A stretch of DNA of 5,979 bases from positions 1 to 5,979 of the forward strand of contig JAGXAA010000056.1 in assembly GCA_018971765.1 (NCBI GenBank). The letters are read 5' to 3'. This DNA is from Patescibacteria group bacterium (GTDB lineage: Bacteria; Patescibacteriota; Minisyncoccia; Phycocordibacterales; GWA1-40-21). Within the stretch, counting starts at the first letter, position 1, and every line of letters starts with the position of its first letter. The notes below the pieces were generated by a model. That model did not search any database. It was not told where the DNA came from and was given only the letters and a program-made list of their open reading frames with translations. Shown here in pieces: positions 1 through 4,400 of the stretch. Both the position numbers and the translations under genes were made by a program.

Positions 1-27
1 ACTTTGTTCTGAATCTTTTTTTTTGGT

Positions 28-741
28 TTACTCGATGGCATCGTTGATAATTTTATTTTGAAATTTAAGGCTCTTGATATATTCCCTGCACAACACAAGT
101 TTTTCTTTAGCTTTTGCCATCATTTCCTCATTATAATCTATTTCGATTTCAAAGAAACGTTCCCCCATAGGAATGTCATCGAAAATCATTTCTTTTTCAA
201 GCTCGGAAAAAGCATCGATACATTTTTGGTCAGTATCTGTGGCCGTTCCCATCAGCCATCCCAATTTTCTTTTTTCATCGTTGATAATCTGTTCCGGTGT
301 ATTGATGAGGCAATAGACAAGTTTGAATTTTTTTATCCCCGTCAAATCCATGTATGCTTGCCCCTGCCAAAAATAATTTTTGTTCACATCATCAAAATTT
401 GCTTTCAAAAAAGTGTGCAAATCCCAGCTTGATTTAATGTCGATAATGCAATCTTTTTCAATAATATCGGGCGTTCCGGTAAACCAATCGTTTGAAATCT
501 GTTCTTTATTTTTTTTAAAAAACTTCTTTGTGCAACGCGAATAAAGGGTCAAGGAATCTTCTTCAACTAACAATCCTTTTTCTATCCATTTATTGGCGAT
601 TGTTTTTTTTCGGTTGAATTTTTCTTCTACCCAAATTTCGAGAAGTTTTGATTTGCACGTTTCCCCCAAAGGGTCGGATTTGCTCCGGCTATTGGTCATA
701 AGTTGGCCAAGCGAAGAAGGATGGAAAAGTAATTGTTTCAT
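28..741 (-). CDS. YqaJ/RecE-like PD-(D/E)XK phage recombination exonuclease
   Basis: Probable double-strand DNA exonuclease that produces single-stranded tails for the RecT annealing protein encoded just upstream. Visible in the 237-aa product: an N-terminal PSSLGQLMT segment (residues 8-16), like the 'SSxGxIMT' opening of phage YqaJ-type nucleases; EKGLLVEE around residues 54-61; GTPD with Asp92; the catalytic pair D101-I-K103 in IDIKSS; and a Q126-x3-Y130 motif (QGQAY) typical of RecB-like nucleases. Together these give the expected order of the PD-(D/E)XK core. Length is normal for the family. The start is an ATG 5 nt after the recT stop, so the two genes are almost certainly co-transcribed and perhaps translationally coupled. 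I see no truncation; the stop is 27 nt inside the window edge. Exonuclease activity is inferred from motifs and the RecT neighbour. Confidence 0.88.
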   Translation of the reverse strand: MKQLLFHPSSLGQLMTNSRSKSDPLGETCKSKLLEIWVEEKFNRKKTIANKWIEKGLLVEEDSLTLYSRCTKKFFKKNKEQISNDWFTGTPDIIEKDCIIDIKSSWDLHTFLKANFDDVNKNYFWQGQAYMDLTGIKKFKLVYCLINTPEQIINDEKRKLGWLMGTATDTDQKCIDAFSELEKEMIFDDIPMGERFFEIEIDYNEEMMAKAKEKLVLCREYIKSLKFQNKIINDAIE

Positions 742-746
742 AAATT

Positions 747-1607
747 TTATTTTTTTGTGGATTTTATTTCATCCATTTTTATAGTGAACATATCCAAATG
801 TTCTTCCTTTAAATGTGGTTCGATTTGTTTGAGGTCATCTAATGTTTTGGCATCATGTATCATCAATACAATACGTTCATCTTCTTTGTCAACATCTACC
901 ACTTCATTATCAACATAGGTTACATTATCATTTTCGTTGTCGATAATTATGGCCTGATCGGCAATCACAGCTTTTTGCATATCAACGGAAAGAGGCGCAT
1001 ATTTTGAGAGCAATAATTTGATTACCGTTTTTGTGGCCATCGCATCAAAATTATCTTTCCAAAGCCCATAACCTTTTTTGAATGTTTGCGAAAATTGAGT
1101 GCCGTGTTTTTGAAGGTCAGCTATCGACATGAAAAAAGTTTTTGTGAACCCTGAGACCAAAGAAAAATAAGAGGCGTAACCAATAACGGCATCTGATTTT
1201 TTCTTAGAAAAATCAAATACAAATCCGGTCAATGGGTTTTGTTCAATAAGTTGACCTTCATAAATCGGGCAAGCGGAAATAGTTTTGAAAAGCCCAGTAC
1301 GCTGGGCAAGCTGAATGAACCCCTTGTATCCCAACTGGAACTGGGCAACGGTTTTGAACGTGCCATCTTTTTGCTTCATGTTGAAAGGCACGATGTAGGC
1401 AAAACCGAGATTGTTGTTAATCGGTAAATCCAATGTGGCAGCCACAAGAGCGGCCTGATAAATTGTCATTGGCTCTGCCTTTGAAAGGAGATCGTTTGAA
1501 CTAACTATTTGTAGAATAGAAGTGATGAATGAGGTTGACCTTTTGCCCAAAATTTCCATAAATTTTTGTTTTACGTCATCCCGTTTGAAAAGCTCTTTTG
1601 TTTCCAT
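747..1607 (-). CDS. recT: RecT-family single-strand annealing recombinase
   Basis: Single-stranded-DNA binding and annealing protein of phage recombination systems, working with the exonuclease encoded directly downstream. The 286-aa product carries the RecT hallmarks in order: ELFKRDDVKQKF near the N-terminus (residues 5-16), a TLDLPINNNLGFAYIVP block (58-74), QFQLGYKGFIQLAQRTG (89-105), IYEGQLIEQNPLTG (115-128) and the W183-x3-FDAMATKTVIK signature followed by LLLSKYAPLS (198-207). The last 70 or so residues are acidic and variable, as is common in the family. I chose ATG at 1605-1607; a 10-codon extension to a TTG at 1637 is possible, but it would run into the proposed -7 box and adds no family-like sequence. 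It is the first gene of a leftward operon, with a candidate promoter at 1635-1667. Confidence 0.95.
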   Translation of the reverse strand: METKELFKRDDVKQKFMEILGKRSTSFITSILQIVSSNDLLSKAEPMTIYQAALVAATLDLPINNNLGFAYIVPFNMKQKDGTFKTVAQFQLGYKGFIQLAQRTGLFKTISACPIYEGQLIEQNPLTGFVFDFSKKKSDAVIGYASYFSLVSGFTKTFFMSIADLQKHGTQFSQTFKKGYGLWKDNFDAMATKTVIKLLLSKYAPLSVDMQKAVIADQAIIIDNENDNVTYVDNEVVDVDKEDERIVLMIHDAKTLDDLKQIEPHLKEEHLDMFTIKMDEIKSTKK

Positions 1608-1634
1608 TTTTAGTTTGTTTTTTGTTTGACTTGG

Positions 1635-1667
1635 CAAAGGTTGCTATAATTTAATTATAGTTGCAAA
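1635..1667 (-). promoter_or_regulatory. Candidate Bacteroidota-type promoter of the recT operon
   Basis: Read on the minus strand: TTTG (1667-1664), 21 nt, then AACCTTTG (1642-1635), one mismatch from the TAnnTTTG -7 consensus of Bacteroidota. It would start transcription roughly 20 nt before the recT ATG. The spacer holds the palindrome at 1644-1660. The placement is plausible, but the -7 mismatch leaves this less certain than the rightward promoter. Confidence 0.42.
1644..1660. promoter_or_regulatory. Perfect 17-nt palindrome in the recT promoter spacer (candidate operator)
   Basis: CTATAATT, one T, AATTATAG is a perfect inverted repeat, flanked by direct GTTGC copies at 1640-1644 and 1660-1664. 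Its 13-nt core, read on the minus strand, is ATAATTAAATTAT. That is identical to the core in the rightward promoter at 1753-1765. A dimeric repressor or activator site is the natural reading; no binding protein is proven. Confidence 0.5.
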
Positions 1668-1704
1668 TGTTTTTGTTTTTTTCTTTTAATGTTAAAATAA
1701 TTCC

Positions 1705-1717
1705 ATTGATTATCAAT
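1705..1717. promoter_or_regulatory. Perfect 13-nt palindrome in the divergent intergenic region
   Basis: ATTGAT, one T, ATCAAT is a perfect inverted repeat lying between the two divergent promoters. Its sequence differs from the shared spacer motif. It could be a second regulator site, but AT-rich DNA gives such short palindromes fairly easily. Confidence 0.3.
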
Positions 1718-1745
1718 TAGTTAGAATTAAAACTAAAAATAAAAA

Positions 1746-1775
1746 TTGATAAATAATTAAATTATTCTACTTTTG
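1746..1775 (+). promoter_or_regulatory. Bacteroidota-type promoter for the rightward small-gene operon
   Basis: TTG (1746-1748), 19 nt, then TACTTTTG (1768-1775), a perfect match to TAnnTTTG. The predicted start point near 1782 leaves a leader of about 15 nt before the ATG at 1797. No GGAGG-like ribosome site is present; the start context is A/C-rich, as is usual in this phylum. Confidence 0.65.
1752..1766. promoter_or_regulatory. 15-nt palindrome in the rightward promoter spacer (candidate operator)
   Basis: AATAATT, one A, AATTATT is a perfect inverted repeat located between the -33 and -7 boxes. Its core at 1753-1765 is the reverse complement of the core at 1646-1658 in the recT promoter, so both divergent promoters show the same 13-mer on their own sense strand. 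The gaps to the boxes are 4 and 2 nt here, against 5 and 3 nt in the recT promoter. Confidence 0.5.
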
Positions 1776-1796
1776 GATTGTCAAACAAAAACACAC

Positions 1797-2003
1797 ATGA
1801 AACTGACAGACATTGACTTCCCATCGTTCAAGGCAATGATGGCGAGAGTGTGCAGGGAGAAAAAGGTGGTGGAAGTATTGGATTTTACCGACTGCACGGT
1901 TTTGCTCCCCGCGATCCAGTTGACGGAGGAAATATTGGACATTAGCGACTGCACGTCGATTACGGAAAATTGGTTTTGCCCCCCGCGATCTTCAAAACCA
2001 TGA
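1797..2003 (+). CDS. Small protein sharing the MKLTDIDFPSFK module, with short LRR-like repeats (possibly a degraded copy)
   Basis: Unrecognised 68-aa product. Its first 12 residues, MKLTDIDFPSFK, are the same as those of the next ORF, and the first 36 nt of the two genes differ at one base. It then lacks the middle helical segment of the downstream protein. Instead it goes straight into two LRR-like units, VVEVLDFTDCT (24-34) and EEILDISDCTSIT (45-57). The last residues (WFCPPRSSKP) break the pattern. The -1 frame there reads LVLPPAIFKT, which matches the earlier VLLPAIQ, so a one-base deletion near the C6 tract at 1979-1984 probably caused the break. The stop overlaps the next start as ATGA. 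It follows the promoter at 1746-1775. Either a working short paralogue or the remains of the first half of a tandem duplicate. The ATG at 1797 is preferred because the upstream TTG at 1773 lies within the -7 box. Confidence 0.6.
   Translation: MKLTDIDFPSFKAMMARVCREKKVVEVLDFTDCTVLLPAIQLTEEILDISDCTSITENWFCPPRSSKP
1979..1984 (+). repeat. C6 homopolymer at the frame break between the two MKLTD ORFs
   Basis: TTTTG is followed by six C and then GCGATC. One additional C would shift the upstream ORF (1797-2003) into the frame of the downstream ORF (2000-2392) and make a single fused protein. The paralogous stretch in the first copy reads TTTTGCTCCCCGCGATC, uninterrupted by a frame change. Confidence 0.4.
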
Positions 2004-2392
2004 AACTGACAGACATCGACTTCCCATCGTTCAAGGAGCGCATGGCGAAAGAGTGCAAGGCAAAGAACGCCTGCATAGAAGAATACAGGAAACTTCTTGG
2101 GGCAAACAACATCAATGAGCTGTACGAGGTGCTGTGCCGCAATTATTACTGGCTGTACAGGAATGAAATTGATTGCCCCTTGCCTGATGGGTTGACGGTG
2201 GAAGTATTGTACATGAACGGCTGCACCGGGATCACCGAGCTTCCGGAAGGGTTGACGGTGGAAGTATTGTACATGAACGGCTGCACCGGGATCACCGAGC
2301 TTCCGGAAGGGTTGACGGTGGAAGTATTGGTCATGCGCGGCTGCAGCCCTACAATACCCCTCACGGCAAGAATAACCACAAAAATATATTGA
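2000..2392 (+). CDS. Small protein with N-terminal MKLTDIDFPSFK domain and tandem 20-aa leucine-rich-like repeats
   Basis: 130-aa product of unknown function. Residues 1-58 form a predicted helical, Cys-containing N-terminal domain (FKERMAKECKAKNAC, then EEYRKLLGANNINELYEVL and NYYWLY). Residues 61-114 are close to three copies of a 20-residue unit LPEGLTVEVLYMNGCTGITE. The spacing of L, V, L and the C/N position resembles bacterial leucine-rich repeats of the LPxxL type, which usually build a curved protein-binding solenoid. With under three units this would be a very short solenoid. From memory, similar N-terminal domains occur with other short repeats in Bacteroidota phage proteins; that is recollection, not a search. 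The start overlaps the upstream stop by 4 nt (ATGA), so coupling is likely. No signal peptide or membrane segment, so a cytoplasmic role is expected. Confidence 0.78.
   Translation: MKLTDIDFPSFKERMAKECKAKNACIEEYRKLLGANNINELYEVLCRNYYWLYRNEIDCPLPDGLTVEVLYMNGCTGITELPEGLTVEVLYMNGCTGITELPEGLTVEVLVMRGCSPTIPLTARITTKIY
2189..2340 (+). repeat. In-frame 60-bp tandem repeat in the LRR-like gene
   Basis: Units begin at 2191, 2251 and 2311. The sequence is exactly periodic at 60 bp from 2189 to 2329. The third unit diverges from its twentieth base onward (4 mismatches in its first 30 nt) and is cut short. Exact identity at synonymous positions means the duplication is recent. Each step adds 20 codons and keeps the frame. 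Confidence 0.95.
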
Positions 2393-2402
2393 ATCAACCA
2401 AA

Positions 2403-2561
2403 ATGAGAATGAAAAATAAAAAGCAAGGCGGAGCACGCAAAAATGCTGGCCGCCCAAAAAAACCAGAAAATGAGAAAAAACACACAAAAGTGATAAGGGT
2501 CCCGGTTTCAACACTTGAAAAAATATACAACTTAATCAACAATGAAAATGAAAAACAATAG
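2403..2561 (+). CDS. 52-aa basic protein with AGRP motif and ribbon-helix-helix-like C-terminal segment
   Basis: Unrecognised by name. The product starts with a strongly basic stretch, MRMKNKKQGGARKN, then AGRPKKP, an AT-hook-like GRP core (residues 15-21). After a charged linker comes KVIRVPVSTLEKIYNLI (32-48). Its short basic strand ('IRVP') followed by a helix looks like the start of a ribbon-helix-helix DNA-binding fold. The product is shorter than a complete RHH domain of about 45 ordered residues, so DNA binding is inference. The ATG lies 10 nt after the preceding stop, and the last 20 nt overlap the next ORF, as expected in a compact phage-like operon. The ATG at 2409 is an alternative start. 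If it does bind DNA it is the only candidate regulator in the window for the palindromes near 1650 and 1760. Confidence 0.72.
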   Translation: MRMKNKKQGGARKNAGRPKKPENEKKHTKVIRVPVSTLEKIYNLINNENEKQ

Positions 2562-2763
2562 CGAACTCCCTACCGTTTCAGAATGGATCGATGAAATAAT
2601 GGCCAACCACAAACGCGACCTTGAAATACAAACCAAAATTGCCTACAATCAAGCCATAATTGACATCATCTCAAAAATAGATTTCGATCCCAAAACTATT
2701 TATCAAATAACAAACCTTATAAAATACCCCAAATTGGCCGAATCTTTTATAAGAGAAAAATGA
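2542..2763 (+). CDS. Hypothetical 73-aa protein
   Basis: No family recognised. The product is mixed-charge and probably helical (SEWIDEIMANHKRDLEIQTK, then AIIDIISKIDF and TIYQITNLIKYPKLAESFI), with no cysteine motif, signal peptide or membrane segment. It overlaps the end of the preceding gene by 20 nt in another frame, and its own TGA overlaps the next ATG as ATGA. This tight packing supports real coding and translational coupling. ATG at 2542 or 2548 could both serve; the sequence MKMKN around them resembles the MRMKN start of the preceding gene, so the two gene starts may be related. Role unknown; likely an accessory phage or plasmid protein. Confidence 0.65.
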   Translation: MKMKNNSELPTVSEWIDEIMANHKRDLEIQTKIAYNQAIIDIISKIDFDPKTIYQITNLIKYPKLAESFIREK

Positions 2764-2993
2764 AAACGCACTACGAACTCGAGCGGATGGGATGGAAGAT
2801 AACCTATTTGCCTTCCACCTCCCAAAAAACGCAGACCGATTACAACCAAAAAACGGGTTTTCTGATCCAGCATCCATTCCACATCGACCGCATCAAACAT
2901 GGGACGATCAAAGAAATCCTTTTTTTTGTCGATCAACTTATCGAAGAACGAACCCAGGAGGAAGCAAAAATAGACGATTGGATGAACCGGTAA
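2760..2993 (+). CDS. Hypothetical 77-aa protein
   Basis: No family recognised. The N-terminal half looks like a small beta-rich segment (YELERMGWKITYLPST, then TGFLIQHPFHIDRI). The C-terminal part is a charged helix (TIKEILFFVDQLIEERTQEE) ending in IDDWMNR. No catalytic pattern is visible. The ATG overlaps the previous stop by 4 nt, which fixes the start and suggests coupling. The next gene begins 11 nt after the stop. Coding confidence rests on gene packing and a natural amino-acid composition. Confidence 0.65.
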   Translation: MKTHYELERMGWKITYLPSTSQKTQTDYNQKTGFLIQHPFHIDRIKHGTIKEILFFVDQLIEERTQEEAKIDDWMNR

Positions 2994-3004
2994 AACCAAA
3001 CCTT

Positions 3005-3454
3005 ATGAAAATAATATTTCTAAAAAACGAAAAACATGAATGGGAAAAATTTGAACATGAAAATATTTCAGATTTGAATCATGTTTTATCATTAAGAAAA
3101 ATTTCAATTGGCGATGGCGCAAAGATTGGCGAGGCCGCAACGATTGGCGAGGCCGCAACGATTGGAAACTGTTCAACGATTGGAAACCGTTCAACGATTG
3201 GCAATGGCGCAACAATAACAAACTCCACAGCCCTATTTGCCGTCAACCTGTACAAATATCAAGTATCGGCCTATGTCAATAATGACGGTATAGATATTAT
3301 TCAACTTGGTTGTTTTGTAAGAAAACGTTCTGAATGGGAGAATGATTTTTGGAATAACGACCAAGAATTTCCGAATGACGGAAGCGAAAAATCAGAAGCA
3401 AGATTAAGGGCGTTTAAGGTTGCCTGCTTCTTTTTGGATAACTTAAGAAAATAA
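3005..3454 (+). CDS. Hexapeptide-repeat (left-handed beta-helix-like) small protein with conserved-looking C-terminal domain
   Basis: 149-aa product. Residues 1-33 form a short N-terminal domain. Residues 35-70 are six copies of I-G-x-x-x-[AST] hexapeptides (IGDGAK, IGEAAT, IGEAAT, IGNCST, IGNRST, IGNGAT), the pattern that makes left-handed parallel beta-helices. Two turns' worth is short for a complete helix. The C-terminal part (79-149: LYKYQVSAYVNNDG, IIQLGCFVRKRSEWENDFWNN, EFPNDGSEKSEARLRAF) is compact and aromatic. I recall similar segments in Bacteroidota phage hypothetical proteins, without a known function. The acyltransferases that use such helices are much larger, so an enzyme role is unlikely. 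The ATG at 3005 lies 11 nt past the previous stop; the longer open frame back to 2792 overlaps real genes and is rejected. Confidence 0.8.
   Translation: MKIIFLKNEKHEWEKFEHENISDLNHVLSLRKISIGDGAKIGEAATIGEAATIGNCSTIGNRSTIGNGATITNSTALFAVNLYKYQVSAYVNNDGIDIIQLGCFVRKRSEWENDFWNNDQEFPNDGSEKSEARLRAFKVACFFLDNLRK
3107..3214 (+). repeat. In-frame 18-bp tandem repeat (six units) in the hexapeptide gene
   Basis: Units start at 3107, 3125, 3143, 3161, 3179 and 3197. Two neighbouring units (3125-3142 and 3143-3160) are identical (ATTGGCGAGGCCGCAACG), and units four and five differ by two bases. Each step keeps the frame and adds one hexapeptide. The near-identity points to recent unit turnover. Confidence 0.95.
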
Positions 3455-3470
3455 TTAAAAAATCAAAAAT

Positions 3471-3608
3471 ATGGACAATCGTGCGGGGCGGCCATCAGCC
3501 AAGCGAACGGCGGGGCGACCATCATCCCAAGTGCGAGCGGGCAGCGTGGCGGCCATCGGCCAGGCGAGCGGGCAGCGTGGCGGCGGCCAGCGCGAGGAAA
3601 GCCCGTGA
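3471..3608 (+). CDS. Possible 45-aa AGRP-motif peptide in the GC-rich repeat block
   Basis: An ATG 16 nt after the hexapeptide gene opens a 45-codon frame: MDNRAGRPSAKRT, AGRPSSQVRA, then a Gly/Ala/Gln-rich tail. Two AGRPS motifs 10 residues apart echo the AGRPKK of the 52-aa protein at 2403-2561 and resemble AT-hook cores, so DNA binding is conceivable. Against coding: the DNA is far more GC-rich than its neighbours. The underlying repeat also switches from a 30-nt to a 31-nt period at about 3539, so the second half no longer repeats in this frame. It may be a real small gene, a decaying repeat gene, or non-coding repeat DNA. Confidence 0.38.
   Translation: MDNRAGRPSAKRTAGRPSSQVRAGSVAAIGQASGQRGGGQREESP
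3481..3596 (+). repeat. GC-rich degenerate tandem repeat, about four units of 28-31 bp
   Basis: Units run approximately 3481-3508, 3509-3538, 3539-3569 and 3570-3596. A 21-nt stretch at 3533-3553 recurs exactly at 3564-3584, 31 nt apart. The block is strikingly GC-rich in an AT-rich window. Similar decapeptides (GAAISQANG, GATIIPSASG, GSVAAIGQAS, GSVAAASAR) appear, but units 1-2, 3 and 4 need three different frames because of an additional G at the unit joints. The following 160 nt to the next gene show no clear gene or promoter. Confidence 0.75.
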
Positions 3609-3772
3609 TCGCGGAACGTGTGAAGGCAGCGGCAGGGCTTTATTGAGCGTTGGTTTATTGCTGCCAACGTATCAAGTGCTTATGCAGTAGAATTGGCTAC
3701 ACGAATTGAACTATGAAACACGAACAAAATTTATAATTAAAAAAGCGCGGGGGCGATTCACCCAATAAATTT

Positions 3773-4111
3773 ATGGCATCCGAATACATTTCTAACGGAC
3801 ACAGAAAAGATGTTCTATACCTCAAACAAAATACAAGTGCCAGGTTAAAAGCCGAAGAGGAATCATTAAGCGGTTTATTTTTAATTAAAGTTGAAGAGTG
3901 GCCATCTATAACAGTTGATAGAGGCGATGGTGATGAAGAAGATTACGAATATGGTTCAGGGGCAATACTACTTCACCGCGATGATGTGATAGCTCTCAAA
4001 TACCGCTTAGAGGTTTATCTGAAAGAGACGTTTAAATGTGATAGAGAAGGGCTATATCCAAAGTGTGAGACTCAGTGTGAAAAGTGTGAACGTGCATATA
4101 CTATTTTTTAG
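3773..4111 (+). CDS. Hypothetical 112-aa protein with C-terminal cysteine cluster
   Basis: No family recognised. The first 85 residues look like a small mixed alpha/beta domain (LSGLFLIKVEEWPSITVD, an acidic loop GDGDEEDYEYGSG, then AILLHRDDVIALKYRLEVYL). The C-terminus has Cys89, Cys98, Cys102 and Cys105 (C-x8-C-x3-C-x2-C), which could bind zinc. The cluster is coded by recurrent AAGTGTGA-like words, so it may have grown by short duplication. The ATG at 3773 follows an AT-rich leader with no clear promoter box, although ATAATTAAAA lies at 3733-3742. The gene ends about 50 nt before the IS element's terminal hairpin, and its own stop looks natural rather than cut. Confidence 0.68.
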   Translation: MASEYISNGHRKDVLYLKQNTSARLKAEEESLSGLFLIKVEEWPSITVDRGDGDEEDYEYGSGAILLHRDDVIALKYRLEVYLKETFKCDREGLYPKCETQCEKCERAYTIF

Positions 4112-4144
4112 GTGCGTTTGGATTTTTAAATTTTAAAACCGACT

Positions 4145-4400
4145 TAACCGATGAGTGAACTACCCATTTGCTAAAGACAAATGGGCTTCGGGTTTCACGG
4201 ACTTGTGCTTCTTTACAGAAGTCTTATTTGAGTCTCCACCCGTGTTTTCGACAGTTCCTGCCGAGTTTAATATTTTTAATCCCTCTTTAAGAATGTTCTT
4301 TGCAGCGTTTAAATCACGGTCTAAAACGTGTCCATTTTTGCAAGTCCACTCTCTTATTGAGAGATTTAAGTCTTGATTTATCCAACCACACTCACAGCAG
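4145..4400 (-). ncRNA. Predicted omega-RNA (reRNA) overlapping the 3' end of tnpB (limits approximate)
   Basis: In IS200/IS605 elements the TnpB guide RNA derives from the 3' end of tnpB plus the element's right end, with the guide read from the flanking DNA. Here it would run leftward on the minus strand, include the hairpin at 4163-4185 and end in a guide taken from the flank below about 4147. The prediction rests on family knowledge and the hairpin; the upstream limit is a guess. Confidence 0.35.

Noticed and set aside
58..432. 124-codon plus-strand ORF opposite the exonuclease
   Set aside because: It is antisense to the PD-(D/E)XK nuclease, Phe/His-rich, and has no promoter or family-like pattern.
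1781..2542. Long minus-strand open frame (253 codons) opposite the LRR-like genes
   Set aside because: It is the antisense shadow of the 60-bp repeat region, with an implausible composition (repeated HVQYFHRQPFRK). The plus-strand genes have a promoter, packing and family-like sequence.
2792..3004. N-terminal extension of the hexapeptide protein back to 2792
   Set aside because: It overlaps the well-packed 2760-2993 gene, and its residues lack structure-like pattern; the ATG at 3005 follows that gene directly.
3107..3214. Short regularly spaced repeats as a CRISPR array
   Set aside because: Units are contiguous 18-bp in-frame codon repeats without unique spacers and encode hexapeptides.
3594..3604. 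GAGGAAAGCCC, similar to a conserved RNase P RNA word
   Set aside because: The rest of the conserved RNase P core and the expected 300-400 nt fold are absent; the word belongs to the degenerate GC-rich repeat.
3625..3665. GGCAGC/GCTGCC inverted repeat as an integron attC-like site or terminator
   Set aside because: The 6-bp stem with a loop of about 29 nt lacks a T-run, and clear R'/R'' core sites are not visible.
4155..4376. 73-codon plus-strand ORF at the end of tnpB
   Set aside because: It lies wholly antisense to the conserved RuvC/zinc-finger part of tnpB, which explains the sequence.
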